Part shown: one piece after another, positions 1 to 8,924 of the stretch
Numbering within the stretch: position 1 is the first letter of the stretch
Layout: the number at the start of each line of letters is the position of its first letter
DNA from: Clostridia bacterium
Lineage (GTDB): Bacteria > Bacillota > Clostridia > Christensenellales > Aristaeellaceae
Direction: 5' to 3'
Assembly (NCBI GenBank): GCA_017543905.1
Contig: JAFYFC010000028.1
Coordinates: 1 to 64,000, forward strand
DNA: 64,000 bases
Position numbers and translations under genes: made by a program
Notes under the pieces: model-generated
What the model saw: the letters and a program-made list of their open reading frames with translations, nothing else
The model's database searches: none
What the model was told of the DNA's origin: nothing

Positions 1-85
1 ACCCCAATTTCTGAACTACTTCTCCTATTGAATCACATTCATGATATAGGGTGAGTGCGCGTTCCTTCTGCGCTTCTGTGAACAT
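1..85 (-). CDS. Transposase N-terminal fragment (cut by window edge)
   Basis: Read leftwards from an ATG at 85, an open frame of 28 codons runs off the window. It begins MFTEAQKERALTLYHECDS, which resembles the helix-turn-helix N-terminus of IS3-type OrfA transposases (a short helix, then a Cys/Ser-rich turn, then EVVQKLG). A purine-rich ribosome site (GAAAGGAG) lies about 10 bases upstream. Only the first residues are visible, so the family is a resemblance from memory and the rest of the element lies outside the window. Confidence 0.5.
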   Translation of the reverse strand, partial: MFTEAQKERALTLYHECDSIGEVVQKLG

Positions 86-371
86 GCCTCTCTGACTCCT
101 TTCGGAGCCCTATGTGTCCAGCTTTTTGTCCGCACCCCCGATTTGATTTTGTATATCCGGGACATTTCCTGTGTCCACGATATAACCGCAGCGTATTGTG
201 AGCGGAGGCTTCAGACGGTTATTGGATAGAATGGATCACGCGGACGACAGCTGCGCTATACAGAGAAACCGTAAATAAGGCAAATCGCAGGAAAGCCGCT
301 ACGCGGGCCGAGCGCATTTTCACTTACGAGCCTGTTCTTTCTGCCGTGCGCGTCAGGTCTTAAGGCGCGCG
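86..371. other. Probable insertion-sequence end and non-coding spacer
   Basis: Upstream of the transposase start the sequence carries repeated TGTCC/GGACA motifs (around 115-133 and 159-176) of the kind found at IS termini. If the element is IS3-like with TG..CA ends, its terminus would fall near 177. From 180 to 371 I see no coding signal on either strand and no RNA gene. The exact IS boundary is inferred. Confidence 0.35.
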
Positions 372-1151
372 TCACGGCGTCGGGGCAGGCTTTTTCCGCG
401 CGAGCGTCGCCCAGAAGGCGGGAACGCCGCGCTCCTTCAGAAAGCCCTCGCCGTTCGTGTCGGCGTATACGTCGAGCAGCTCGAAGCCCGCTTTTATCTG
501 TCCGGCGATCTGCTCCTCTATCGTATGGGAAAACTGCACGCCGCAGTCCTCCCTCATAAGCTGATCGAGCTGATCCGGGTTTTCGAGCGGGTCGAACGGC
601 AGGCGTCCGCTTATGCGGGTCTCGTCCCCGTCTTCGAACAGGAAATTTATGCCGTTGTCCAGCCCCGCCATAAGCAGCCCGCCGGGCTTTAACACGCGCG
701 CGCATTCCCGCCACACATGACTTACGTCCCGAATATAGCAGTTCGACACCGGATGGAAAATAAGCTCGAAGCGGCCGTCCTCAAACGGAAGCGGACGCGT
801 CATGTCCGCGCGCACGATATCGATACTGTAACCCTCCCGCTCAGAAACGAGGCGCTCGCTTTCGAGCTGCCGCGCGGAATAGTCCAGCACCGTGCATTCG
901 CAGCCGCACGCGGCGAAAATCGGCATCTGCTGCCCTCCGCCAGCCGCGAGCCCGAGCACGCGCAGCCCTCTGAGCGGCGGAAACCATTCCCGCGGCACAG
1001 GTCTGGTCGGGGTAAGCAGCATGCGCCAGTCGCCCGCGAGCGCGCGTTCGTACTCCGCGGCGGAAATCGGGCGTCCCCATTCCCAGCCCTCCTCCACCCA
1101 GCGGTCTATGACCTCCGCGTTAAGACGGGTATAATCGAAATCCGGGTTCAT
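372..1151 (-). CDS. Class I SAM-dependent methyltransferase
   Basis: A 259-residue cytosolic methyltransferase of the Methyltransf_11/UbiE-like fold. The glycine-rich SAM-binding motif I (VLGLAAGGGQQ) lies at residues 65-75, followed by the acidic end of strand 2 (TVLDYSARQ), motif II-like (ADMTRPLPFEDGRFELIF) and the typical ARVLKPGGLL helix-strand turn. I chose the ATG at 1151 because AGGAG lies about 9 bases upstream; a longer frame to 1220 has no such site. The substrate cannot be read from sequence. It is monocistronic, with a non-coding gap of about 190 bp to the permease gene behind it. Confidence 0.85.
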   Translation of the reverse strand: MNPDFDYTRLNAEVIDRWVEEGWEWGRPISAAEYERALAGDWRMLLTPTRPVPREWFPPLRGLRVLGLAAGGGQQMPIFAACGCECTVLDYSARQLESERLVSEREGYSIDIVRADMTRPLPFEDGRFELIFHPVSNCYIRDVSHVWRECARVLKPGGLLMAGLDNGINFLFEDGDETRISGRLPFDPLENPDQLDQLMREDCGVQFSHTIEEQIAGQIKAGFELLDVYADTNGEGFLKERGVPAFWATLARKKPAPTP

Positions 1152-1342
1152 CGTGATGTGATCTCCTGTGGTTTTATGTGAGGGATGGGCAGCGGAGGTG
1201 ACGCCGTGCCTTACCAGCAAGGGAAAGACTTTGCAGAGGCGTGACCCTTGCCGTCTCGCCTGCGGGCTCGGTCACGGTTCGGCAGCCTAAGTGAGCTTGG
1301 AGGGCTTGCACATCCAGCTTCATTGCGCTGCAAAGCGGCCCT

Positions 1343-2485
1343 TTATCTCCCTATGCACAGGCAAAAATACGTAAGTATCGCCAGGAAACCAAAATTGAAC
1401 GCCGAGAAGCGCAGCAGGTAGCCGCCGGCGCTGTTTTTGTACCTGCCCGTGAATTCGCGGAAGGTGATCAGGCTCGCCAGCGAAGCGATCAGCGTGCCCG
1501 CGCCGCCGATGTTGACGCCGGTGAGCAGCGAAGGATAATTGGCCGTGAAGCCGCTTAGCAGTATCGCTGTGGGCACGTTCGAGATCAGCTGGCAGCTCGT
1601 GACCGCCGTGAGCAGCGTGTTTTTGTCGAGCAGAGCGCGGAAAAACTCCCTGACGGGCGCGAGCCTGCCCATATTGCCCGCGAATATGAAGAAAAACACG
1701 AACGTGAGCAGCAGCCCGTAATCGACCTGCTTAAGCGCCCTGCGGTCCAGCAGCATAAGCCCCAAAACGACCGCGCTCAGCGCGATCAGCGGCTTGATGA
1801 CGCGAAACACCATAAGTATCGTAAGCGAAAACAGCAAAAGATACGCCGCCGTCCTGAGCCTTGGCAGGCGGTTTTTGTCCTCCCTGACCGATACGCGCAG
1901 GCTGTGCCTTGGTATAAGCAGGCAGCACAGGCTCACGAGTATTACCGACACTACAAACGGCGGCGCCATTATGCGCATGAATTCGCCGGTGGGTATGGCG
2001 AAGCGCGAGTACAGATACAGGTTCTGCGGATTGCCGAAGGGCGTGAGCATGCCGCCCAAATTCGCCGCAATGTTCTGCAGTATGAACACGGTGGCGGTCT
2101 CCCATTTGCGCTCAGAGGCGGAAAACACGTGATACCCCAGCGGCAGAAACGTGATAAGCGCCATGTCGTTTGCGATAAGCATAGAGCCGATAAACGTTAT
2201 GTATATCAGCGTGAGCGCCGCCCAGCGCGAGGAGCCGGTAAGGTGGATTATGCGCGCGGCGATTATCGAAAAGAAGGAGATATTTTTGAGCGCGCACACG
2301 ACCGCGAGCGTGCCGAACAGGCAGCACAGCGTTTTTACGTCGAAATAGCCCGCGTACTGCGTATCCGGCGGCACTAAAAACGCCGAAACAAGCGCCGCAG
2401 TAAACGCGATCAGCAATACGGCGTTGTGCTTTACAAACGGCGCGAGCGCCGGAAATTTAAGGTGTTTCGCTTCAGTCGTGCTCAT
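1343..2485 (-). CDS. ArsB/NhaD/CitMHS-type anion or ion permease
   Basis: A polytopic membrane protein of 380 residues with about ten hydrophobic segments. It resembles the ion transporter superfamily (ArsB, NhaD, SLC13/CitM). Visible signatures are the re-entrant MLIANDMALITFLPLG and ANLGGMLTPFGNPQNL segments in the first half and the NVPTAILLSGF repeat-equivalent in the second, the two inverted repeats expected of this fold. The substrate (arsenite, Na+/H+, or carboxylate) cannot be told. The start is ambiguous: ATG at 2485 begins MSTTEAKH and ATG at 2524 adds 13 residues; neither has a strong ribosome site. No ArsR-like or arsenate reductase gene is adjacent. Confidence 0.75.
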   Translation of the reverse strand: MSTTEAKHLKFPALAPFVKHNAVLLIAFTAALVSAFLVPPDTQYAGYFDVKTLCCLFGTLAVVCALKNISFFSIIAARIIHLTGSSRWAALTLIYITFIGSMLIANDMALITFLPLGYHVFSASERKWETATVFILQNIAANLGGMLTPFGNPQNLYLYSRFAIPTGEFMRIMAPPFVVSVILVSLCCLLIPRHSLRVSVREDKNRLPRLRTAAYLLLFSLTILMVFRVIKPLIALSAVVLGLMLLDRRALKQVDYGLLLTFVFFFIFAGNMGRLAPVREFFRALLDKNTLLTAVTSCQLISNVPTAILLSGFTANYPSLLTGVNIGGAGTLIASLASLITFREFTGRYKNSAGGYLLRFSAFNFGFLAILTYFCLCIGR

Positions 2486-2654
2486 TGTGATTAATCCGTC
2501 CGAATATTGTAACAGCAAGTGCATATGATAGCTGCAGGCGCAGGCGATGTCAAGCCGGATACACGGCGCGCGCCTGTAATATTTTGATTATGCGGGTAAC
2601 GCGCCCTGCGCAAAGGCAAACGCATAAACGCGCGCGGCGTTTGCTTTTAAGGTA

Positions 2655-2684
2655 TTGCACAAGCCTGCGGACAGGTGCTATAAT
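2655..2684 (+). promoter_or_regulatory. Sigma-A promoter abutting a start codon
   Basis: TTGCAC (2655-2660), an 18-bp spacer and a perfect TATAAT (2679-2684). The first ATG of the downstream gene begins at 2685 and the second at 2691, so the expected transcription start (about 6-7 bases after the -10) falls on the second ATG. No Shine-Dalgarno sequence can fit, which predicts a leaderless mRNA. Confidence 0.65.
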
Positions 2685-2690
2685 ATGCCC

Positions 2691-3377
2691 ATGAAAACGA
2701 TCATACTTTTGCTGGCGCTCGTCGTGTCCGCGCATACCTGCGCCCTTCCGCCTGTACAGACGGCACGCGCCGCGTACGGAACGAACGCGCCCGTCCGGCT
2801 CGGGCAGTATATTGGCGCGTCCGCTGAAATAAACGCGGAGGAAGCCGCGGGCGGGCGCCTGGCGCGTTTCATGGACGAGATATTCGGCGCGCTTATAGAC
2901 GAATTCCTGCCGGAGAGACTGACCGAAAAGGAGATCGAGCTTATAAAAGCGCATCCGCTGGCCGCGCTGCAGGTAAACCGTGCGAGGAACATCGCCGACA
3001 CGGTCACGAAGGGCTTGTTCGGTGAACGCTGGAGAACTGAGGACACGCGCGAGAACGCCTTCCGGCACTGTCTGTGGAACGCGCTGATGGCGTATTTGAT
3101 CGGGCCGGAGCTGGCAAAGCAGTTCGGCGACGCGCACGAATACGGCATGCTGGAAAAATACCCGGAAAACACGAAGATGGATCTGTACAACAACAGTATC
3201 GGGTATATTCTCGGCACTGAGCCGTTTAGCGAAAGCGAGCTGGACGCCGCTGCGCAGGCGCGCCGCCTGCGCGAATACGGAGAGATATGCGGCAGCAACG
3301 ACATGTACGTGTATATAATAACAGAGCGCGTATACCGCGCGCTGGAGGACGGCACGCTGTACTGGTTCAGAGACTGA
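2691..3377 (+). CDS. Secreted DUF6973-like protein
   Basis: About 228 residues. An N-terminal signal peptide (MKTIILLLALVVSAHTCA) is followed by a helical region and then the conserved block ENAFRHCLWNALM, GDAHEYGMLEKYPENTK and MDLYNNSIG. This His/Asn-rich pattern (RHxxWNAL...HE...MDLxNN) matches, from memory, the DUF6973 family, often found at the C-terminus of secreted or toxin-like proteins; no activity is established. An in-frame ATG at 2685 adds two residues. The promoter ends at the start codon, so translation is probably leaderless. The next gene starts about 90 bases downstream with its own ribosome site. Confidence 0.65.
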   Translation: MKTIILLLALVVSAHTCALPPVQTARAAYGTNAPVRLGQYIGASAEINAEEAAGGRLARFMDEIFGALIDEFLPERLTEKEIELIKAHPLAALQVNRARNIADTVTKGLFGERWRTEDTRENAFRHCLWNALMAYLIGPELAKQFGDAHEYGMLEKYPENTKMDLYNNSIGYILGTEPFSESELDAAAQARRLREYGEICGSNDMYVYIITERVYRALEDGTLYWFRD

Positions 3378-3468
3378 CTAAACCGCAAACGCTTTGATAA
3401 AACAAACGCTTCGCGCGGGCGGCGGGTCTGAGCGAAATAGCCTTAAACGTTCGGAAAGGAGCCTTCAA

Positions 3469-4329
3469 ATGCACGACTTATTCCCGAGGACCATGGTCGA
3501 AAACATCTCTCTGCCCCGCATGCTGATGGGCACGAACTGGATGCTCGGCTGGAGCCACACCACGGCCTCCGCCGACCGTATGATACAGCGCAGATATCAG
3601 GACGCGGCGTCCTTCCGCGCGATGGCGGAAGCGTATCTGCGCTGGGGCATAGACGCGATGATGGCGCCCTTCGGCGGACACGACGCGCTGCTTAAGGGCA
3701 TACGCGAGGCCGAACAGGCGACCGGCAGGCACGTGATAAAAATCGACACGCCGGTAATCGACGTGGCCGACAACGCCGCGTCCCGCGCTGCGGCGGAGGC
3801 GACGATCGCCCAATGCGCCGCGAACGGCAGCGAGATCTGTCTTATCCACCACAGCTCGGCGGAGCAGCTGGTAAGCAAGCTAAAAGGCACCATGGACCGT
3901 CTGCCCGACTATCTCGATATGATACGGCAGCACGGCATGGTGCCCGGTCTGTCCGCGCATATGCCGGAGCTCGTGCTGTATTCGGACGCAAACGGCTACG
4001 ACGTGCAGACGTACATACAGATATACAACTGCGCGGGCTTCATGATGCAGATAGAGGTCGAGGGCGTGCGCGCCATAATCGAGAACGCGAAAAAGCCCGT
4101 AATGTCTATAAAGCCCATGGCCGCGGGGCGCGTTTCGCCTTACGTGGGGCTGTCGTTCTCCTTTGCCACGCTGCGCCCCTGCGACATGGTCGCCGTCGGC
4201 GCGCATACTCCCGACGAGGTCGACGAGGACGCGGAGATCGCGCTTGCGGCCATCGAGCGCCGCTATCCGGATATGCAGCGGCGCTCCAGCCCCATGAAGA
4301 CCGCCGTGCTGGGCGGAGACATAAAATAG
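3469..4329 (+). CDS. TIM-barrel protein of unknown function (aldo/keto-reductase-like C-terminus)
   Basis: 286 residues from the ATG at 3469, which has AGGAG about 7 bases upstream. It alternates short strands and helices like a TIM barrel: WGIDAMMAPFGG, HVIKIDTPVID, EICLIHHSSAEQ, MVPGLSAHMPEL, FMMQIEVEGVRA, PVMSIKPMAAGRVSPYVG and DMVAVGAHTPDEVDED. The end resembles the cofactor end of aldo/keto reductases, but the Asp-Tyr-Lys-His tetrad is not recognisable, so I do not call an oxidoreductase. The HH pair and metal-friendly residues could suit a metal-dependent lyase. Function unknown. It converges on the 4416-6542 gene. Confidence 0.6.
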   Translation: MHDLFPRTMVENISLPRMLMGTNWMLGWSHTTASADRMIQRRYQDAASFRAMAEAYLRWGIDAMMAPFGGHDALLKGIREAEQATGRHVIKIDTPVIDVADNAASRAAAEATIAQCAANGSEICLIHHSSAEQLVSKLKGTMDRLPDYLDMIRQHGMVPGLSAHMPELVLYSDANGYDVQTYIQIYNCAGFMMQIEVEGVRAIIENAKKPVMSIKPMAAGRVSPYVGLSFSFATLRPCDMVAVGAHTPDEVDEDAEIALAAIERRYPDMQRRSSPMKTAVLGGDIK

Positions 4330-4415
4330 CGCTGCGATAAAGCAGATAGGCGCGTTTCAGATACGCGTCTGGTCGCCGCGCTGCGGCAGGGGAAGCGCGG
4401 CGGACGGGCACGTCG

Positions 4416-6542
4416 TCAGTGCAGCTCGTATACCCTGCGTATATGCTGCCCGCCTGCGCCGTCCAGCCGCTTCACGCCGTCTATAAACAGCGTATATCCC
4501 GCCTTTAAGCCTTTATAGCGCGCGCCTTCACGCCTTTGATAGTACACGTCCGCCTTATGTCCCCTCACGTATACTCCCTTTATCGAGAAATACGTGAGCC
4601 CCATATCCAGCGGTTCGAAGACCAGCGCGTCCGCCTGCGGCTCTAACCCGCACAGATGGCGCACGACGAGGTCCAGATAAAACGAATGGTTGTAGTCCGC
4701 CTCGTCGCTGAGCGCTTCCCCCGTCTCGGCATCGTAGTGCTCCGTCAGATACGGCTGGGCTATGTCGCCGAAGCGGAAGTGCTCTAACGTGTACTCCCTG
4801 AAATGCTTTGAAAACGCGCCGTCGTAAATATGGCTGTGCAGCTTGCTCTGTCTTGCCAGTGCGTCCAGCGCGATGCCCGTGGTGTAAGGCCAGCTCGGGC
4901 CGTTCCACATGCAGCCGTCCCTGCCCTTGAAATAATCCCCCATCCAGCCGCCGGAGGGCGAATACGCCGCGCAGTCGGCCGCCGTGGAGGCAAAGCCGCT
5001 TCCGCGCGAAAACAAGGCGGGATCGAGCAGGCAGTCGATCTGCCTTAAATGCTCCGCGCCCGTAATGCCCGCCCACAGCGGATAAACGCTCACGATATGC
5101 TTTACGCGGGCTTTTTCGCCTGTCTGATAATGCAGATCGTAAAAGCAGCCCGTTTCTTCGTCCCACATCTTGTCCAGAATGCCGCGTCGGACGTCAGATG
5201 CGCGCGCGCCAAATTCCTGCGCGTCCGCGTCCCCGAGGGCGCGGCACAGCAGGCTCAGTCCCAGACAGTTCAGGTACATGTATACCGAGCTGTCCACGCG
5301 CTTGAGGGGCGTATAGCCTTCCTGCGAGCCGCGCACGTTTCGCGGGAAGCCATTCGGCGCGAAATACCAGAAGCCCGGCTGGTATTCCTTGCCCGTAAGC
5401 GCATGGGCGTAACACACCTGCAGGCTGTCGTCGTTTCCCTTATGCCTTTCAAACACGCTGCGGCAGTCGCGTTTAAAATCCTCGATGACCTCGCGGATAA
5501 ACGGCTCGTCGCCCCACAGCAGGTAATAACTGTACAGCGCCCACGCCGCAAAATTCGTGTATTCCTTGCCCTTGGAATCTGCCGAGCATACGGAAAACGC
5601 ACCCTCCGCGTTCACAGAATCGACAAGCGCGCGAAACGCCGCCTTGCCGACGTCCGGGCGCTTTATCCAGCGCATATCCATCATCGTGAGCGGAGTCGAG
5701 AGCGGAATAAGCCGGGAAAATTCCCAGCCCGTGGGCGCGTACGGGGTCTTGCCCATCTTATGCCCGCGCCCCTCGTAAAACATTTCGTGCTTAAGATAGC
5801 CGCTTGCGGGACGCGCGAGACACGCGCGCAGTATGTATATCCTGTACCACCAGCAGCGCGTGATATACGCGTCCGAGCATTCGAATTCCGGCGCGTCCTC
5901 AAACCAGCTGAGGTATTTTTCGCAGTATCCGTCAAGCAACTCGTCCGCGCTGCCCTTATAAGAGAACAGCTCCTCCAGCCCCGAATAAAGCGACGCTTCC
6001 TCGCCCTCAAGCCCCAGCGCCGCCGCAAGCAGGAGCGTGCGCTGTTCGCCCGGCCTTAGCACGAGCCTGCCAGAAGAAAACGCCGCGTCTGCGCGGAACA
6101 CCATTATAACGTTCAGCCCGTGCAGCTTTACGGGAAACGTATACGCCTGCGATTCGCGCGCGTTTTCGGGCAGTACGCATTCAAGAGTCAGTTCTTCGCC
6201 GCTCAGGTTTTCCCAGTGCTGTACGGAAACCGCCGCGTCCTGCCAGGTGATAAGCTTTCTTTCTGAAAAGCGATACGCGCCGCACTCGCATTCAAGCCGC
6301 AATTCGTCCGGATACCAGACGGATTCTACCGGCGATGGCTCTTCCTCGCAGCACGGTTTTACGGTATACAACAGCGGAACGTTCAGCTTGTGTATAAAAT
6401 CGATGCGGCCTTTAAAGCCCGGCGCGGCGTCCAGATAATCCGCCCACAGCCGGCTTCCGGTCGGCCCCAGCAGCAGCTTGCCGGGATACCTGCGCAGAGA
6501 GCGGCTGCGGCTCGCCAGCAGGCGTTTTACGTCAGTATCCAT
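4416..6542 (-). CDS. MGH1/GH63-like (alpha/alpha)6-barrel glycoside hydrolase
   Basis: 708 residues without a signal peptide, hence probably cytosolic. The N-terminal third is beta-rich; residues from about 210 onward form an alpha-toroid. Signature stretches are GRGHKMGKTPYAPTGWEFSR, GGWMGDYFKGRDGCMWNGPSW and EHYDAETGEALSDEADYNHS, close to the layout of mannosylglycerate-hydrolase-like and GH63 enzymes, where an Asp in the WNGP region and a Glu near EHY..TGE act as catalytic residues. A small beta domain closes the protein. It is the last gene of the glycan-use operon, 107 bp after the cupin gene with a weak hairpin between. Expected to act on an imported oligosaccharide; linkage unknown. 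Confidence 0.7.
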   Translation of the reverse strand: MDTDVKRLLASRSRSLRRYPGKLLLGPTGSRLWADYLDAAPGFKGRIDFIHKLNVPLLYTVKPCCEEEPSPVESVWYPDELRLECECGAYRFSERKLITWQDAAVSVQHWENLSGEELTLECVLPENARESQAYTFPVKLHGLNVIMVFRADAAFSSGRLVLRPGEQRTLLLAAALGLEGEEASLYSGLEELFSYKGSADELLDGYCEKYLSWFEDAPEFECSDAYITRCWWYRIYILRACLARPASGYLKHEMFYEGRGHKMGKTPYAPTGWEFSRLIPLSTPLTMMDMRWIKRPDVGKAAFRALVDSVNAEGAFSVCSADSKGKEYTNFAAWALYSYYLLWGDEPFIREVIEDFKRDCRSVFERHKGNDDSLQVCYAHALTGKEYQPGFWYFAPNGFPRNVRGSQEGYTPLKRVDSSVYMYLNCLGLSLLCRALGDADAQEFGARASDVRRGILDKMWDEETGCFYDLHYQTGEKARVKHIVSVYPLWAGITGAEHLRQIDCLLDPALFSRGSGFASTAADCAAYSPSGGWMGDYFKGRDGCMWNGPSWPYTTGIALDALARQSKLHSHIYDGAFSKHFREYTLEHFRFGDIAQPYLTEHYDAETGEALSDEADYNHSFYLDLVVRHLCGLEPQADALVFEPLDMGLTYFSIKGVYVRGHKADVYYQRREGARYKGLKAGYTLFIDGVKRLDGAGGQHIRRVYELH

Positions 6543-6586
6543 TATATGCCCCTGTTATTGATTTCAAACGGATCGAAAACGGGAAA

Positions 6587-6619
6587 AGGCGGCCGGGAAC
6601 GCCTGCTCCTTTGCCGCCT
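6587..6619 (-). terminator. Weak hairpin, possible partial terminator
   Basis: On the minus strand a 7-bp GC-rich stem (AGGCGGC with GCCGCCT) with a 19-base loop is followed by TTTTCCCG. It lies between the cupin and the MGH1-like gene and could lower expression of the last gene. The long loop and short T run make it uncertain. Confidence 0.4.
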
Positions 6620-6649
6620 CTTATGTAGTTCTACGGCGCAGCCGCCCTG

Positions 6650-7012
6650 TTATTCCGCTATGTATTCCGGACGCATCGGAGCAAAGAATTCTATGAATTC
6701 CATATCCTCCAGCGCTTCCGTGGAGTGGTATTCGTTCGCGTCCCAGACGTAGCCTCCGCCGGGTTCGATAACGCCTTCCTCGTACACGCGCTTGTTTTCG
6801 TCCGCGAGCTGATACTTTAACCTCCCTGAGATCACATAGCCGTTCTGCACGGCGGCGTGATTGTGCAGCGGCAGCACGCAGCCCTTTTTCATTTTGAAAT
6901 GGCACAACATCGTCGCGTCGTTGTATGACAGGTTGGTTTTGACGAGCCCGGGTCTGAGCTCCACGGTTTTGCGCTCGTTCAGCTTGGTTATCTTGTTGTT
7001 CGTGCCGCTCAT
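6650..7012 (-). CDS. Single-domain cupin
   Basis: 120 residues forming one cupin barrel. Motif 1 is GCVLPLHNHAAVQNGYVISG, with the HxH pair present but the usual following Glu replaced by Gln. Motif 2 is GGGYVWDANEYHSTE with its His. Three metal ligands are thus retained. Its ATG overlaps the stop of the transaldolase-like gene by 4 bases, so it is translationally coupled in the operon. Such cupins next to sugar-metabolism genes are often sugar isomerases or epimerases, or sensor proteins; nothing here decides which. Confidence 0.75.
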   Translation of the reverse strand: MSGTNNKITKLNERKTVELRPGLVKTNLSYNDATMLCHFKMKKGCVLPLHNHAAVQNGYVISGRLKYQLADENKRVYEEGVIEPGGGYVWDANEYHSTEALEDMEFIEFFAPMRPEYIAE

Positions 7013-8034
7013 GTGTTTTCTATCTCCTTGATCAGTTTTGCCCAGCCGTCCTCGAACTGGCTCCGGAAGAGCCGGACGGGCGGGAAGTTTTCAAATTCGT
7101 CGACCTTGAGGCCGTCCCTCAGATACGCTCTGCGGAAAACGTCGGATTTGCTTAAAAGCTCGTCCAATACCAGCTCGCTTTCACGTGCGTCCATGCGGTT
7201 AAGAACCGGGCTGCCTTTGTTTATCAGCTCCTCCGCAGTGCCCTTCCAGTTTATGGTTATGTCGCAGGCGCCGCCCACGAATTCCGTAAAATGGTGCAGT
7301 CCCCTCGCGCCGCCGCCCAGCAGTATGCCCGGCAGGCTCTCCTGACGCATTATGCGGTACTGCCTGCGCATGAGCGCGCAGCCCGCCTGAAACAGGATAT
7401 CGGCGTCTATCTCGATTTCGCCGCGGCTCGCCTGCAGCTTAAGACAGTCGTCGAATATGCCCGCTATGCAGGTAACGAAGAAGGGGCCGCTTCCCTGCGC
7501 GTCTTTGTACGCCCTGCACGCGGCAAGACACTGCGCTATCGACATTATCTCGGTCGCGATTATAGGCACGTTCCTGCCCGCGAGGAAGCGTATCGCCTCA
7601 AGCCCCGCCCGCGTGGTGGGTATCTTGGCGATATAGTTCGTGCCGGGCTCGAGATTCTGAAGAGCCTCGTTTATTATGTTCTGCGGATCGTCCTCGCGGG
7701 TCGGATCGCCCTGAAGCGACACGAAGCCCTGCCTTTGCGGACACGCGTCGTGCAGGGGCTTGAATACAGGCAGAAGCATTCCGACTGCCGCGCGCTGAGT
7801 GAGCGCCGCCGCCTCGCCCGCATCGTGCGCCTCGTCCTTTGCACGCCTGATCGCCTGAAGCAGTGCGGGCCGCATGTCCGCGCTTTCGAGCATTTTGGCG
7901 GTATACGTCGGGTTAGTGGTACAGTTGATCGCGCCGGCTTCTATCGCCAGAGCGGCCTGCGCTGTCGTAGGATTGTTTATCCAGAAACGCGTGGGCGACT
8001 GCGCGTGCACACGTTTAAAATAATCGCCCGTCAT
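7009..8034 (-). CDS. Transaldolase-family aldolase
   Basis: 341 residues of the transaldolase/fructose-6-phosphate aldolase barrel. NCTTNPT at residues 38-44 matches the TNPS/T signature and AKIPTT at 136-141 carries the expected Schiff-base lysine (K137). Later, FDDCLKLQA and HHFTEFVGGACDITINWKG complete the barrel. Transaldolase moves dihydroxyacetone units between sugar phosphates in the non-oxidative pentose-phosphate pathway. The length fits classical transaldolases more than the short FSA type. It overlaps the transketolase C-subunit gene by 4 bases, which supports a pentose-phosphate role in the same operon. Confidence 0.8.
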   Translation of the reverse strand: MTGDYFKRVHAQSPTRFWINNPTTAQAALAIEAGAINCTTNPTYTAKMLESADMRPALLQAIRRAKDEAHDAGEAAALTQRAAVGMLLPVFKPLHDACPQRQGFVSLQGDPTREDDPQNIINEALQNLEPGTNYIAKIPTTRAGLEAIRFLAGRNVPIIATEIMSIAQCLAACRAYKDAQGSGPFFVTCIAGIFDDCLKLQASRGEIEIDADILFQAGCALMRRQYRIMRQESLPGILLGGGARGLHHFTEFVGGACDITINWKGTAEELINKGSPVLNRMDARESELVLDELLSKSDVFRRAYLRDGLKVDEFENFPPVRLFRSQFEDGWAKLIKEIENT

Positions 8035-8924
8035 GCCTGCTTCACCGCCTTTACAACGTCAGCTTTCGCTATATGGTATTTGTCCCTGAGCTCGGCGGCA
8101 GTGCCGCTCTCGGGATATACGTCCTGAAGGCCCAGGCGTGTCACCTTTCTGCCCGCGATCTCGCACACCGCGCTGCCCAGCCCTCCGTAAACGTTATGAT
8201 CCTCTATGGTCACTATCTTTCCCGCGCCTTCAATATACCGGCTCAAAAACGCCTCGTCGAGGGGCTTTATCACGTTCACGTTTAATACCGTGGCGTTCAC
8301 GCCCTCGTTTTTCAGCTCGTCCGCGGCTTCGCAGGCGTCCTTTAGCGGCGCTCCGCAGCCTATTATCACTGCGTCCGTGCCGTATGAGCGCAGTATTCTG
8401 TCCGTGCCGACGACAGGGTCCCTGCCGCTGCCTATGCGGCAGTATACCGGCCCCCTGGTCGCGTAAGCGCGCTTCACCATATCGAAGGTATCGTCCGCGT
8501 CGCTGGGCGCAAGCACCGTGAAGCCCGGCACCGAGCGCATTATGCCCATATCCTCAAAGAATTGGTGCGTCACGCCCTCGCGCTCGCCGGCGCACATACC
8601 CGCGTTGGCACCGAAAAACTTGACCTCAAGCTGCGGGTAAGCCACGAACGTGCGCATCTGCTCCAGCGCGCGCATCGTAAGAAAGCCCGCGTAAGCGCAC
8701 ACGTAGGGCTTGAAGCCCGCGCTCGCCATACCCGCCGCGATCATTACCGCGCTGCCCTCGGCTATCCCGGCCTCGATGATACGCTCCGGATACTTTTTCA
8801 TAAGCTCGCCGGCCCTGAACACCGCGACCGAATCCGCGCTCACCATTACCACGCGCTCGTCCAGACGGAACAGCTCCTCAAGCGCCGCGACGAACGCTGT
8901 GCGCGTGCTCTTTACGTTATCCAT
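8031..8924 (-). CDS. Transketolase, C-terminal (pyrimidine-binding) subunit
   Basis: 297 residues. Contains the Pyr domain with the catalytic-type glutamate in IEAGIAEGSAVMIAAG, then the FFGANAGMCAGEREGVTHQ and APSDADDT segments, and a C-terminal transketolase domain (TVLNVNVIKPLDE...IVTIEDHNVYGGLGSAV). It works only with the PP-domain subunit encoded just upstream, which it overlaps by 8 bases; together they equal one full-length transketolase, which uses thiamine diphosphate to move two-carbon units. Split transketolases are common in Clostridia and archaea. Confidence 0.9.
   Translation of the reverse strand: MDNVKSTRTAFVAALEELFRLDERVVMVSADSVAVFRAGELMKKYPERIIEAGIAEGSAVMIAAGMASAGFKPYVCAYAGFLTMRALEQMRTFVAYPQLEVKFFGANAGMCAGEREGVTHQFFEDMGIMRSVPGFTVLAPSDADDTFDMVKRAYATRGPVYCRIGSGRDPVVGTDRILRSYGTDAVIIGCGAPLKDACEAADELKNEGVNATVLNVNVIKPLDEAFLSRYIEGAGKIVTIEDHNVYGGLGSAVCEIAGRKVTRLGLQDVYPESGTAAELRDKYHIAKADVVKAVKQA

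Noticed and set aside
372..1220. Longer start for the first methyltransferase (1220)
   Set aside because: The extra 23 residues are not typical of the fold and the downstream ATG at 1151 has a good AGGAG site.
1221..1342. A short minus-strand frame between the first methyltransferase and the permease genes
   Set aside because: No ribosome site, no family resemblance and no codon bias; treated as non-coding spacer.
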